Assembly: GCA_037783415.1 (NCBI GenBank)
Contig: JAZGTN010000044.1
Location: 4,163,501-4,227,500, forward strand
Reading direction: 5' to 3'
DNA: 64,000 nucleotides
Source: Leptasterias polaris
Taxonomy: Eukaryota; Echinodermata; Asteroidea; Forcipulatida; Asteriidae
The notes under the pieces were generated by a model, which ran no database searches, had not been told where the DNA came from, and worked only from the letters and a program-made list of their open reading frames with translations. This document shows positions 1 through 11,340 of this stretch, piece by piece. Position 1 is the stretch's first letter. Each line of letters starts with the position of its first letter. Made by a program: the position numbers and the translations under genes.

Positions 1-1219
1 TTTTCCCAAATGAATGGCCTTGCCCTCTCAAAGCCTTTAATATTTAATATTCGTTAAAAAAATTGTTAATCATCAACACAATGATGAGTTTAGAATTGTT
101 CAGGGGATGCAATGTTTTCTAAATAAGTAATTTTTTTAACATACGTTTGTACTACAAGTACATAAACCTATTGTTCTTTACAAAAATATACGTTGTAAAA
201 TGTACTAGATACGTACACAATGTACAAATATATTATGAATTAAAACAAACAATATTTGAGACCAGGCTCGGCAAACACTGTTTTTGTGAAGCATTCTACA
301 GGAACACTGGCGTCCAAATAGAGCCAGTTTAAACAAACCGTTGCCTGCCGGGGATATGGAGAGAACAATGTACAAAGTTCACACAGTAACAATGGCCGTC
401 GTCGAAGAATAAAGCACTGTGAAAACACAGCCACACTCGCTGTATAGTCATTGATAGTGTCTTTGTTTGTGTTTAGTAACTGGAGGGCTCGACAGAACAT
501 GAGTAATGGTCTTTACTAGAAAATGTGCTTTATATACATGTAAACTATAGTGAAGTGCACTACAAACTATAATGTAGAGGCAAAGTTTGATTTAAAGGAG
601 AGAAAATCCAAGTACAAACTTGTGATTGGGAAAGATTTTTGTCCGGACCAAGTTTGCATTTGTCATGGTTATACTATAGCCAAAATTTCAAAGTTGAGTG
701 ACCAAATCTCCTGTGAAATGAACAAAAAAAATGTAAAAAAATGAGTGGGTGTTTCGAGTTCTTTTAAAAAAAAGTGACGAAAGGGTGTTAACAATTAAAA
801 ACAGGTAACACCGAAAACACACTAAAGTTTATGGCAGGCATATGACTTCCCTGGTGCACTTGCCTCCATTGTCCATTGTCGCAGGAATCTCCCATAACTT
901 CTTCAGTTGACAAGCCAGCAGGACCAGTTAACTCGCTATTTTTACTAGTCCATCACCTGTTTCACTCCATACTTCAATTGAACTCGGGATGCTTTTCAAC
1001 ACTGAACTAGCTAGATGTAGCCAGACCACTTTGACCGGTCCTCTGGTGTTTTAACTAGCATTTGGCCAGCAGAACACTTAATGGAAAATGGAAAATGTTA
1101 CCAAAAGTAGTAGGGTAAATTATTCAACACGGACTGTTTACCTGACACAAACAGATACATGTAAAATACAAGTGCTTATAAATTTAACACAGTACTCTTT
1201 CTCCTTGTTTTGTCTTCAG
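1..1219. other. Upstream flank, probably 5' intron or promoter-proximal DNA
   Basis: No coding exon is supported here. Because a good acceptor (CTCCTTGTTTTGTCTTCAG) ends at 1219, the DNA is probably an intron between an unseen 5' noncoding exon and exon 1. Positions 1-40 carry a fragment of family R3 (GGCCTTGCCCTCTCAAAG) and 905-1085 an R4 copy. No TATA-type or initiator element could be defended. Confidence 0.5.
905..1085 (+). repeat. R4 dispersed repeat copy
   Basis: The segment contains CAGCAGGACCAGTTAACT, TACTAGTCCATCACC, GGGATGCTTTTCAACACTGAACTAG and GGTGTTTTAACTAGCATTTGGCCAG-type blocks. The same blocks recur in the same order at 11163-11340 and in reverse near 6060, 15115, 23935 and 51535, which marks it as an interspersed family. 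It ends about 140 bp before the acceptor of exon 1. Confidence 0.75.
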
Positions 1220-1311
1220 GAGGGACACATTGTCCAATAGAATGCCACGCGTTGGAAGTTGACCTCAGATGACCCCAATCGGATTCAGACGACCGTTAAC
1301 ATTTTAACACA
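1220..1311 (+). other. FARP: 5' UTR part of exon 1
   Basis: An acceptor with a pyrimidine tract ends at 1219, and an in-frame TAA sits at 1297-1299, five codons before the ATG at 1312. The stop excludes a longer N-terminus in this exon and makes 1312 the natural start. A transcription start inside this stretch rather than splicing cannot be excluded. Confidence 0.6.
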
Positions 1312-1638
1312 ATGAGCACTCACGTGGTACCAGAAGGCCCACACTGCGGAAGTGGTAACGACTCGATGGCCGCCCTCTCTCAAGTCTCCGGTGGGAACCA
1401 CACCTATGCCGGAAGCAGCCATGACCAGCTGAATGAGCGCGAAGCATCATATTCCTATGGATACAACTACACGCCGACTGGTACCCCGACTCACTCCTAC
1501 AGCACGGCTGATAGGACCTCGGAGCACCATTCTCTTGGGAGAGACAGTACGGCCAGAGGTTCAATGCGTAAAGGAGGGAAACTTGTCTCGCTTAAAGTCC
1601 AAATGTTGGACGATTCCGTGATTACTTTAGATGTGCCA
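1312..1638 (+). CDS. FARP: FARP exon 1: N-terminus and start of FERM F1
   Basis: 109 codons, ending in phase 0 before GTAAGT at 1639. Residues 1-86 are rich in Ser, Thr, Gly, Tyr and His with no recognised domain, and probably disordered. Residues 87-109 (GKLVSLKVQMLDDSVITLDV region) form the first two strands of the ubiquitin-like F1 lobe and match the equivalent vertebrate FARP segment, where a basic lead also precedes KLVS. The N-terminal extension looks longer than the roughly 40 residues I recall for human FARP1. The ATG is favoured by the in-frame upstream stop at 1297. Confidence 0.9.
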
Positions 1639-1684
1639 GTAAGTATAACATTTACTGAAATCAAGTTTCAAGCACATTTCAGGC

Positions 1685-1835
1685 CTGGAATTACACTGAG
1701 GTCATGACCTCTGTTGCCCCTGGTGTTTGCCTTGGCGCCCCTTCAAAAGTTTCACATAAGATTTTCCAATGGAGCCCTTTTTAAAATGAAAATGACCTTG
1801 CCCTCTCAAAGATGAAATTCCAGGCCTGCATTTTA
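1685..1835 (+). repeat. R3 dispersed repeat copy
   Basis: It begins CCTGGAATTACACTGAGG and runs through CTCTGTTGCCCCTGG, a run on GCCCC and TTTC, and GATGAAATTCCAGG. The same order is found near 12698, 17965, 19855 and 62290 and inverted near 30970. It begins only 46 bp beyond the exon 1 donor. Confidence 0.75.
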
Positions 1836-2309
1836 CAGGTTTAATCAGAGCATCTCATTTTCTTTTGACTTAAAGTGAAAATGCCTGACGTCCCTCGACT
1901 TTGCTTTAAAGTTGGTTAATTTAATCAGGAAGAGGTGTTATGGTGTGGCAGATGGGATTGTGCCTTCGATGATACAAGTGTGGAATTTGGCACACTGTCA
2001 GAGTGCATGTATGTACATGTACATGTATGTCATAAGAAAGACATTTGGCTATACATGTACATGTAGGGCCATCACAGATTTGTCTGTTAACAAAATATTA
2101 TACATGTACTATGTATGTAGGCCTACGTAGAATAACAAGCAGTGGCAGCCATTTTGAAAATTTGAGAATTGGTTGTTATTTTACCTATTTTTTCAAAGGT
2201 CAAATTTGTGATGACCCTATAGCCAAAGTATCTTTGTGATGACATACAATGTACATGTACTCCAACTTGAAAAGCAGAGTACTTCAATACAACAATCAGT
2301 TGGGGTTGA

Positions 2310-2405
2310 CAAGGACAAATTGACCAGAGTGGGATTTAAACCATCGACCTCCAGTTTAAGTCTGAGCTGTCTAGCGCTATGTTGGCAGTTTCCCTATCAA
2401 AATCA
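2310..2405 (-). repeat. tRNA-like repeat remnant
   Basis: Read on the minus strand it carries a B-box-like core complementary to GTGGGATTTAAACC, followed by degenerate D-arm sequence, matching the tRNA-like units at 8280 and 20837 but with the A-box region damaged. It is an eroded copy, not a gene. Confidence 0.55.
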
Positions 2406-3902
2406 TCTCTAAAACATTAGGGTCTACCCATGCACAAATAAAACAAAAGTAATAATAAATATTATTATTATTATTTTTTTATTTCACAAAAAACAATAAG
2501 AGAAAGCCATATCGAATGCTCCAGATTGCACAGTAGGGCTTGTAAAACCAATACAAACACCAAGTTGAAAACATTTTACAAAGACCATGTTGCAATGCAG
2601 CGAACTTTGGCCAAACATCCAACAATTTGGGTCCAGAATGCCCCACAGTTTTGGAGAAAAAAAACCTGGGGAGAACCATGTACATGTAGATCATGTATGA
2701 GGTTGATGGCTTACTCAGAGAGATGAATAGGGAGCATGCATCTCATCAGCCCCTGATAACTGAAGGCAATGTCTGTTCCATTTTCTTACTCACTGAAAAT
2801 GGAATCGAGATGGCTGCTCTCAGTCTGTGCCTGGGCCAGGTTGATGATTGATCATCACAGGTATTGGGAAATTCAAAACTAAGCTAAGTACATGTAGAAA
2901 GTAGCACCAAAGGGCCGTGTCTGTTTGTATGTATAGAAGAGCAAGGGTCGGGATGTGTAGGATCCATGACCAGAGGCCCGTTGGAATGGATGACCAGATA
3001 AGCAATTGATGTGGAAACTGCCGTATGGCCTGCCCCCTTCAACCTGGAAATTACATTTGGCATCACACTGCAGGCTACAAATGTGTACAAATAAGATATT
3101 GCATCGATATTTTTAAAATACAGGACTGTACGCTGATCACTTGAGCATTATTTCTTGTGTCTACTCTGACAGGGCTCGAGTTTTACACTGGACCACAGGC
3201 CCGAGGCCAATGATTTTTTAGTGTTGGGCCAGTAAACTCAAGACTGGACAAGTCCGGCTCATTTTTTTAGTTAAGTACGTACGTAGTGAATTTTTGTTGT
3301 CAAAGTGAATGATTCAGAAGGACTGGGGCAAGTAGGCCCAAATAACAATTGCTTGATCACAGGGTCAGGCATTCCAGTCTCATCTAAGTCCAAACAATTT
3401 TTTGTTGAGTGACTTAGGAGAAGAGGAACTGGGAAGATTAATATCGGGGAACATACTTCCTGCGAATGCGATACAAATTTTGATGTCACAAGTTCGCAAC
3501 GAATAATGAAGACGCACAAGTTGACTTGTGCTCAACTCCTGCGAAACATTCGCAGGGAAAACAGCCCTGTGGCGTCAAAATTCACTTCACATTCTCAGGA
3601 AGTATGAACAAGGCTTTACATGTAGGCCACACACTGAAACTAGTCTGTCACTTGTGTCGGGGTTTGAAGGTTTGCATTCAGAAAAAAAACAATCTGTGGT
3701 GCTCTGCATAAATGTAGGATTGTACACCAGACATTGCCTACAGGCTCTCTTTCTACATGATACCAATTTCAACATCCACTTACTGTAGACACTGCATCAT
3801 ACATGTACATGTATGTACATTACATCATACTTTAGCACTGCATTCCAAGCCTACCTTCATATTCAGTGCAGCTACATGTAGGGAGGTTACTCTAGAGACT
3901 TT

Positions 3903-5078
3903 AAAGGCAGGGTACACTTTTTGTAATTGTCAAAAGACCAGTATCCTCACTCTTGGTTTATCCCATCCCAACATGCATAAAATAACGAATAGGAATGTCA
4001 ACATTTGGGCTCAATTGGTCATCAAAGTTGCAAGAAAATAATGAAAGAAAAAAACCCATCCTTGTTGCACAGAATTTAGGGCCAATGATTTTCCGCGATC
4101 GCAGAAAACGGACGGAATTCGCGGAATCTTCCACTTGAAACGGAAAACGGAATTTGAATTTGAAGTGAAAAAAGTGACAAAAACGTTGGTTTTTTCATCT
4201 TATTAAATTCAAAAGTGTTGAAATTGAATAGGCAAGCGAATTTAACATTGTGTTCTTTATTAAACTTCTTTTTTTAAATACTAGAAAACATCTAAAATCA
4301 GACCGTAATAAGTGAGATCGTAACCCGTTGAGCCTACATGTATGAACGATGTACAGGTGTACAAATGAATACACGTTGTTTACTACTGAGGTCAAAATCA
4401 TCACATTCACGGCACGTTCTTTACTGTTTTTTTCACACAAATTGCATTTTATCCCTCCCTTTAATCAACAACCATACATAAACCAGCTTACCCCTGCTCT
4501 ATCATGTACACACACATTGATTGTCCACTCATAAAGGTCTCAAATCAACCATAAGCTTTCAACATTTTGTCGCCAAAGCGAAAACAAAATGGCTGACGTT
4601 CTGTTTCTGTCCATGTGCAATATTTGATAAGGCAACGGCTGTTGCATGTTTCTAACTTGTTTTTGTTGCAGGGATCAGTGCACTGATCTCTATTAAGTAT
4701 AACACTGGATCAGTGCAGTGCAGTAAAATTTTGGAAATTGCCAACTCCGGAACTGAATCGGCCGTTGATTAATACTATAATTGAGAGTTTTTTACCATGA
4801 AACAGAATTTTTATGACTGACACGGAAGTCGTGTTTTTCAAAAACGGAATTTGCACTTTTCTGAAACGGAAAATCATTGGCCCTAAGAATTGTGTGCTTT
4901 TTCTCAGATTAAAATTTTGAGGTGAAAAAATTACCTCTTTCTCTAAAACTACGTTACTTCCAAGGGGTCGTTTCAAACAATGTTGTATTATATCAACAGC
5001 TCTCCAGTGCTCTTGACCAAGTAAGATTTTATGGTCATTAATTGTTGGAGTAATTTCCAAAGGTGTACCCTTCCTTTA
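3903..5078 (+). mobile_element. R1 foldback element, copy A (interrupted)
   Basis: It starts AAAGGCAGGGTACAC and ends with AATTTCCAAAGGTGTACCC and CTTCCTTTAA. Internal landmarks include TCAATTGGTCATCAAAGTTG and GTACTCTTGACCAAGTAAG-like sequence shared with the other R1 copies. The copy is split by an 811-bp insertion (4076-4886); without it the element is about 360 bp, like intact copies. Confidence 0.8.
4076..4886. mobile_element. Nested TIR DNA transposon (non-autonomous), 811 bp
   Basis: Ends are perfect 20-bp inverted repeats, TTAGGGCCAATGATTTTCCG at the left and its complement at the right, flanked by a direct GAAT duplication (4072-4075 and 4887-4890). Removing the insert and one GAAT restores the R1 sequence seen in other copies (CAGAATTGTGTGC). 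No transposase is encoded. The superfamily is not assigned; the 4-bp duplication argues against hAT (8 bp). Confidence 0.85.
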
Positions 5079-5614
5079 AGTGAACATGTGTCATGTAAAA
5101 TGTAGGCCTACATGTACATTGCAGCCAGGAGAAAGCTTACATTTGAACATGTACACATGAGCTACATGTCCCCCACATGTGTAGTTTTATCCTTTGTACA
5201 AGTACAGTGTCTGGACTTCTCAAGGGTACATGTGTAACTTACATGTGCATGTACATGTAAGGTTATCTGATTGGCTTGGACATTGATCTTTTCTTGGTGA
5301 CCTCATCGGTATAATTAAAGCAATTCCTTTCAATTTGTGGCATGGGATGATACACATCATATGACTCACTAATGCAGACTTTTAATACACACCCTGGCTA
5401 ATTCCATTAACTTTTTTACATTGTGTCTGTCAGGTCAGAGCTTTAACCTTCAATTTCCATATCACAGCAGTCCTGAATGGACATTGGTCTTACAATGTAC
5501 AGGTACTGAGGAAACGGCCATTTGCGTGTAGAGCCTCGAATTGCAGCAGTCCTGAATACATGGACATTGTACTTACCTGAGGAAACAGAGGCAATTCGCC
5601 CTTTGCGCTGTTGG

Positions 5615-5790
5615 CCATTTGCGCGTAGAGCCTAAAATTGGGGACAGCAGTGAATAGAAACCCCTTGCATGGTCAGCCATTTGCGTGTAGAGCCTCGAAT
5701 TGGGGGCAGCAGTGAATAGAAGCCCCTTGCATGGTCAGTCATTTGCGTGTAGAGCCTCGAATTGGGGGCAGCAAAGAATAGAAGCATTGT
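5615..5790 (+). repeat. 62-bp tandem repeat, about 3 units
   Basis: Units start at 5615, 5677 and 5739 with CATTTGCGTGTAGAGCCT, then an ATTGGGGGCAGCAGTGAAT block and CCCCTTGCATGGTCAG. A related half-unit occurs near 5518. The last unit is truncated. Confidence 0.85.
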
Positions 5791-6059
5791 ATGTCTTGGT
5801 AATGTAATAACACTTTCATCCAAACATACATAAATACAATACAAATGAAGCATGAACTCGAGGCTCTACACACACATGGCGGATCCTTGCAAAGGGCAAA
5901 TTGCCTCAATGCCCCCTGGTTGATGACTTGGTGCCCCTTGTAATGTTCCAGTATGAATTTGAATTTCCCGTGAAGAAAAAATATTGATATTAAAGTTTTT
6001 TATAACGCTCAAAACATATCCACCCAAGGAGTGCTCAAGGCACCAACATAAAGAAAAGT

Positions 6060-6370
6060 ACGACTAGTCAAAATTCTCCCCAAGTGGTCTGGCTGGCTAG
6101 TTCAGTGTTGGAAAGCATCTCTACTTAATATGAAATATGGACTAATTTGGGGTTGAGCAAAGAAATTTGACTATTCAGTGCAAGATTTGAACCTGTGACC
6201 TCCAGAAACTGGCCGGCGCTCTACCAACTGAGCCAACTCGCCCTAATGAGGGCAGTCTCCCGATCTTGTCAATATATTTGTTCGGGTTGAAATATGGACT
6301 AGTGAAAAAGCTGATGGACTAGTGAAACAGCAAATTAATTGGTCCTGCTGGCTAGTCACTGAAAAAGTTA
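6060..6370 (-). repeat. R4 repeat copy with embedded tRNA-like unit
   Basis: An inverse R4 copy (AAGTGGTCTGGCTGGCTAG ... GGTCCTGCTGGCTAGTCAC) is interrupted at about 6150-6275 by a minus-strand tRNA-like unit (CTCTACCAACTGAGCCAAC complement of an A box, GATTTGAACCTGTGACCTCC B-box region). This looks like one repeat inside another. Confidence 0.65.
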
Positions 6371-6505
6371 AAGGCAAACTCTGGTTCAGTCAGTGTGCAC
6401 AATTTGCATAAAATTGCCGGATGAAATCAACTTGGTCCATAGAGTTGTGGACTTCAGGGGCTGCCTTTAAACTAACAAGTCTTGTTTATTCTTCATTCAA
6501 CAAAT

Positions 6506-6598
6506 ACACCCCCCCTCCCCAAACAAACACCCCCCCCCTCCCCAAACAAACACCCCCCCCTCCCCAAACAAACACCCCCCCCTCCCCAAACAAACACC
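6506..6598 (+). repeat. Minisatellite, 22-bp C-rich unit
   Basis: About four near-identical units of the form CCCCCCCTCCCCAAACAAACA in a row. The strand asymmetry (C/A only on this strand) is a candidate for non-B DNA structure. It is not coding. Confidence 0.9.
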
Positions 6599-6704
6599 AA
6601 CATCATGTGATCCAGTTGGCAAAAGCCCATCAAGGATGTTTCTGGTTTTATGTTTTTCTATTCTCCCAACCCCAGTGCTGATATTTGTTTTTCAAGGATG
6701 ATCT

Positions 6705-6996
6705 TATTGCAATTTTTAATTTTTTTATCAATTGCCAAAAATCTGGAGCGAATATGTCCACGCAGGAAAAATAATCCCTAATACTATAGGAATACACAAT
6801 CTGAGAAATGTACTGGCAGTAACATTTTTCAGATTCAAATTTGGGGGATAAAAACTTATATCATTTTACACATTACTCCGAAGTGAAATGTTTCTCAACA
6901 TGCTTTATACTTTCGAAAGTTGCTGTACTTCTAACCTATGCAGTAAGTTTTCATTGCCATTAGTTTTAAGAGTGATTACCAAACTTCCCTTTAAGT
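6705..6996 (+). repeat. R2 dispersed repeat copy
   Basis: Contains ATCTGGAGCGAATATGTCC, ATAATCCCTAATA, GAGAAATGTACTGGCAGTAAC and the end GTGATTACCAAACTTCCCTT. The same blocks are found near 10637, 15655, 18215 and 21010. Confidence 0.7.
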
Positions 6997-7454
6997 CAGA
7001 AAATATGAACAGTAACTACAGATGGTGTCAGCCTGCAAGTGCAATGCATGGCTAGGCTGTGCAGGGCGTTGAAACTTTTGTTACAAACTGCAGTGATTGT
7101 TTAGTAAACATAGGGGTAACTGTTATGCATTTGGAGTGATTCCTAATTGTTGTTCAGCCATGCGTGAGGGGGCAGTGCTTTTGTTGTGTAAGGTTGAATG
7201 CAGATGAACAAAAGATATGTTTATACTCATGGATATACAGTAGTGCATGTAGAGGTCTTCCAAAAAGTACAACAGAAACCCATAGGACTGTTACTGTAGG
7301 TGATTTATGGGTTGTTCATGATCAGACCATGTGGGTAGAATTGATCAGACTCAGAGAGAGTTGTTGCTTTCAGCAGGATTTTGTTTTTCACAATGACTGT
7401 TCAATTGTTTGAATCCTAAATGTAGATGTACATCATATAATTAAACTAACCTTG

Positions 7455-7826
7455 TGGGGTGTCGTGGCCGAGTGGATAAGAACACCGAACTCAAGCTCTG
7501 GTGTTTCTGTTCAGCAGAGTGTGGGTTCGAGTCCCGGTCGTGACACTTGTGTCCCTGAGCAAGACAATTTTACTATGATTGCTTCTCTCCACCCAGGGGT
7601 GAAATGGGTACCTGTGAGGGCAGAGATGGTTCTTGTGATTGATTTAGCCTAGTAGCGCATATATTGCAGCACAGGCTGTATACTTCCCAGGGAGCTGAGA
7701 TGGTTTAAGGATTGGAATAAATGGCCCAGTGACCAGGGGTAATAATGTTAAGAGGTGCTTTGAGATGCCCTTCGGGTGTGAAAAGCTCTATATAAATCCA
7801 AGATATTATTATTATTATTATTATTA
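7455..7826 (+). mobile_element. tRNA-Leu-derived SINE, full length with ATT tail
   Basis: The head at about 7460-7543 folds like a class II tRNA: A box GTGGCCGAGTGG, an anticodon-arm region ACTCAAGCTCTGG resembling tRNA-Leu(CAA), and B box GGTTCGAGTCC. The body (CCTGAGCAAGACA, CAGGGAGCTGAGATGG, GACCAGGGGTAATAATG) and a tail of ATT triplets follow. Related copies lie at 16935-17092, 39570-39780 and 61371-61720. SINEs are transcribed by RNA polymerase III and mobilised by a partner LINE, which is not in this window. Confidence 0.85.
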
Positions 7827-8279
7827 ACCTGTGGAAATTTCATTTCAAACGGAGGTCGCGTTTTTGAGATATCGCGACAGTAGAATAAATAGCAAGACAT
7901 GTTCTCAAAGAACAAAATCTACCTAGCAAGTAGATATACACATGGTGTTACCGCAAACCAAATATACACAATGACCTTCTTTGCAACGTGTATGTGTACA
8001 TGTAGGCCTTCTGTATAAGGCTACTCAGTACTTTTCTGAGTCATGTTGTTTATCACAGTACTCTAAATACATATTTTACCCAGTCAGTTTCCCTCGTGGT
8101 TTATTATTTGATATCTGAAATAAAAAGTCGCATCCCCTTAAGGTGATCCCCTGGCTGCTGCTTTTATCGTAAGCTTGGGTGTGATCTCTGGCTACATGGC
8201 AGTTACATTACAGGTTGAGTGGCTTCTGACTGGCACCCAGAACAAAGATATTGACAAAATAGGGAGACCGCCAACATAG

Positions 8280-8352
8280 GGCTAGATAGCTTAGTTGGTA
8301 GAGCGCTGGCGCGTTAATCTGGAGGTTGTTGGTTCAAATCCCGCTCTAGTAA
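8280..8352 (+). repeat. tRNA-like repeat unit
   Basis: GCTAGATAGCTTAGTTGGTA, then an anticodon-arm region with GCGTTAATC, then GTTGGTTCAAATCCC. A and B boxes look intact, but the anticodon loop does not have the usual T at position 33 and the unit recurs with the same flank (GGGAGACCGCCAACATAGG) at 20818. It is treated as a dispersed tRNA-like repeat, not a gene. Confidence 0.65.
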
Positions 8353-8573
8353 ATTTTCTTGTTCAATTATAATTTAAAGAAACAAGGCAGGGAAAAGAAA
8401 CAGAAGCAACTAAATGAAAAGACATTCAAAACAGCACATCGGTCACTGAATGGAAAATACATCAAAATTGTGTAAAAAATACACAAGGACAATGGACTAG
8501 AAACAAGACTGAGCTTGTTAAAAAGTGAACATTGTTATAGAAATGTACATGTACTTGTCTACTTCATACAGTG

Positions 8574-9843
8574 TACCGTAATTTTCGGATTATAAACCGC
8601 CCGGCGTATAAACCGCAATGCTCCAAAATATGGAAAAAATATTTAGGTGTCAGCGTATAAACCGCGCGGGCGTATAAACCGCGGCCAAAATGTTTAAAAA
8701 AACTAACCTCAAAACACGGAAGTGAAGTTCGCAAAACTGCGTATGGTAAGCTTTGGCGATATTGCTTTTTTTCATTCACGATACATCGTCAAAAATATAT
8801 CGCGATATTCGATGATATCGCGGTTAATTTGTGACGTGAGTTGATGAGGGAACCCACTTCAGATTTAAAAATAGTGTTAAAACTGAAGTGCCGCGAATTG
8901 GTTATTGATGTAAGGAAATTTGATAAAGGCTGTAAGGCTCTCCATTCTAGCCATGGTTTTATTCTTCATGTTACCCGAAGCACCACGAGCGCAATTGGCA
9001 CAGGCTGATTGGCTGATTCCTGACCGGCCGCTTTCCGATTGGCCGATCGCGTGAACAATTATGACGTATTGCTTCTCACAGCTTTCGGATTGGCCGATCG
9101 CGTGAATAATTATGACGTAGTGCTTCTCACAGCTTTCCGATTGGCCGATCGCGTGAATAATTATGACGTAGTGCTTCTCGCAGCACTGCCATAGTATTCA
9201 TCACCTCGATCCCGCAGATGTGCTTGCATGCTCCTAACGTGGTAAACTTTATAGTTAGGGGGTGAAGGAATGGCGGCGTGTAGCTGTGGGAACGAAAAGG
9301 CAAGGGAAATTCCCTTTGTGAGAAATCATGCACCTCGTGGTCGGAGGAACGTTTTTATACATGTACGTGCGTGAGCAATACCGCACAGTTTTCGTTTGTT
9401 TGATGTTGGTCTGTATGAGACCGTCTGTTCGGAGATATATCAGCATATGGAGATCGCTGGGATAAATAGACAGGGGACCAGTCTAGTCTAACTCGAGTTT
9501 CGCTGATTGTTCATCTCTGAGGGGTGACTGAACTCTAACAATAGGGCGGTTGATAAACGTTTTATAAAGGCAACACGGAATACAAATGAGGCGGGATTTT
9601 CAACAGGCATTTTCAACAGGATTTTGTCACCACACAGGCATGTTTTGCAGGATTTTTTATCGTTTAAGAACATTGTTATTATTTAGAACATTTTACAAAC
9701 GATCTTTCTTTATAAAAATGCTGTTTTTTCTCTTCCATATTTATACGTCGGCGTATAAGCCGCCCGGAGAATAGACCGCAGGAGTTCAAAAAAATGTCAA
9801 AATCAACGTATAAACCGCGGTTTATAATCCGAAAATTACGGTA
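8574..9843. mobile_element. TIR element with 27-bp perfect ends
   Basis: Both ends read TACCGTAATTTTCGGATTAT inward, followed by AAACCGC. If the outer TA is the target duplication, this fits a Tc1/mariner/pogo-type non-autonomous element. Subterminal GTATAAACCGC motifs repeat at both ends (8603-8680, 9750-9825). The interior has three 51-bp repeats (9031-9183) and no transposase. Confidence 0.8.
9031..9183 (+). repeat. 51-bp tandem repeat, 3 units
   Basis: Units at 9031, 9082 and 9133 each contain GATTGGCCGATCGCGTGAA and ATTATGACGTA. Each holds a CRE-like TGACGTA and an ATTGGCC (CCAAT-type) motif, so the block could have regulatory activity; that is speculation. Confidence 0.85.
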
Positions 9844-10636
9844 TGTCTGTTGTTGTTTGTTGGGGCTTTTAAGTACATCAAGGCCTATTAATTAATCAAT
9901 TTTATTTTTCACTGATCATGCTAGTGGAAACCAAAGTCCACTGCAACTCCCAGGCAGCGTGCACACCCACGTTACCGTGACATCATGTATGCAATAACTG
10001 TCACTGCAGGACACCAGTTTAATTAATTCACATTTCAGTGAATTCCAAATGTCAAGTTGACCATGGAAACTCGCAAAATATAAAACCAAAAAAAAACAAA
10101 AACCAAAAACCCATCACTTCTCTTGTAGACTCTCTGTTTGTTCTTCATAAATAATAACCATCCGTTTAATGGGCCATTGATTTGTGGACACAGTGCAGTC
10201 ATCAATTAGGGTGAGCTGTTGACACTTCATAGATTTGGTAATTCAGGGAGTGCAATATTGCTCGAATTGGCAAATGATTAGGCCATTAGGCTGAGCTGTG
10301 ATTTCCTTTAACATTCAGAGGGTATATAACTTGCCATTCTACATGTACATGTATGTACACATGCTATACAAAAATAATATTCATCGACGTGCACTAAGCG
10401 TACTTAGCTGTGTTACAAAATTCTGCTGAGAAAATTGCATGCTAAGCAAGAAATGAGTGGGGCACCAGTTGCAGCAATGCTAACTGTATGGTATTCTGGC
10501 TGGTAACCTATTTTTGCCAAGTAAGTGAGTTGTTGTGCTTTGCAAGGTCTTGTGCACTTCAAGAACTGTGGTGTTAAAATTGACACCATGGGTATTGTCA
10601 ATATAAATACCAACATTTTGGGGCATAACAAAATGT

Positions 10637-10783
10637 TATCTTTTTACATCACCACCACCATTACTTCGAAGTGAAATGCTTCTCAAAATGTTTTATACTA
10701 TCGGAAGCTGCTGTACTTCTAACAAATAATTTTGTATTACCATTAATTTTAAGAGTGGTTACCAAACGTATACCTTCCCTTTA
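10637..10783 (+). repeat. R2 fragment (3' part)
   Basis: Shows TTACTTCGAAGTGAAATGCTT, TTTTATACTATCGGAAGCTG and the end GTGGTTACCAAACGTATACC, aligned to the 3' half of the 6705 copy. Confidence 0.65.
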
Positions 10784-11162
10784 ATAGAACTGTTTGACTT
10801 AAAGGATCATGTCCAGGGATGTTGGACATGTACAGCAGTCTGGTGTCTACTGTTACTCAATGATTAAGCAGTGTCTTTGGCTAGGGACTGCAACAGTGAT
10901 ACAAACACATGGATAGTGTTACTTACACCCATTGCTGGCAGGCTTTGTGAAATGAATCTGCGTGATCAGTGCGCCAGACTAGGAACCGGTTCTTTAAGGT
11001 CGTGACCCAATTTAGTGTCAGTGGCCAGTTCAGTAGTGGCTTCATATGTTTGGCTAAAGCTACACGGCTGTGGCTTATAAGTTATATGTCCCACACATTG
11101 TATTTAGGCCCTTTTCGAAGTGACTTTGACTTTGTCCACAGAATTTGCCCTTAACATTTTTT

Positions 11163-11340
11163 AGTGACTGGCCAGCAGGACCTTGTTAGCTTGTCATTTC
11201 ACTAGTCCATCACCCTTTTCACTAGTCCATATTTCATTTTAAATTGGGATGCTTTTTAATACTGAACTACATAGACAGCCGGACCACTTGGAGTGAATGT
11301 TGACTGGTCCTCGGGTGTTTTAACTGGTATTTGGCCAGGG
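11163..11340 (+). repeat. R4 dispersed repeat copy
   Basis: Same block order as at 905-1085: GGCCAGCAGGACC, TTTCACTAGTCCATCACC, GGGATGCTTTTTAATACTGA, GACTGGTCCTCGGGTGTTTT. Confidence 0.75.
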
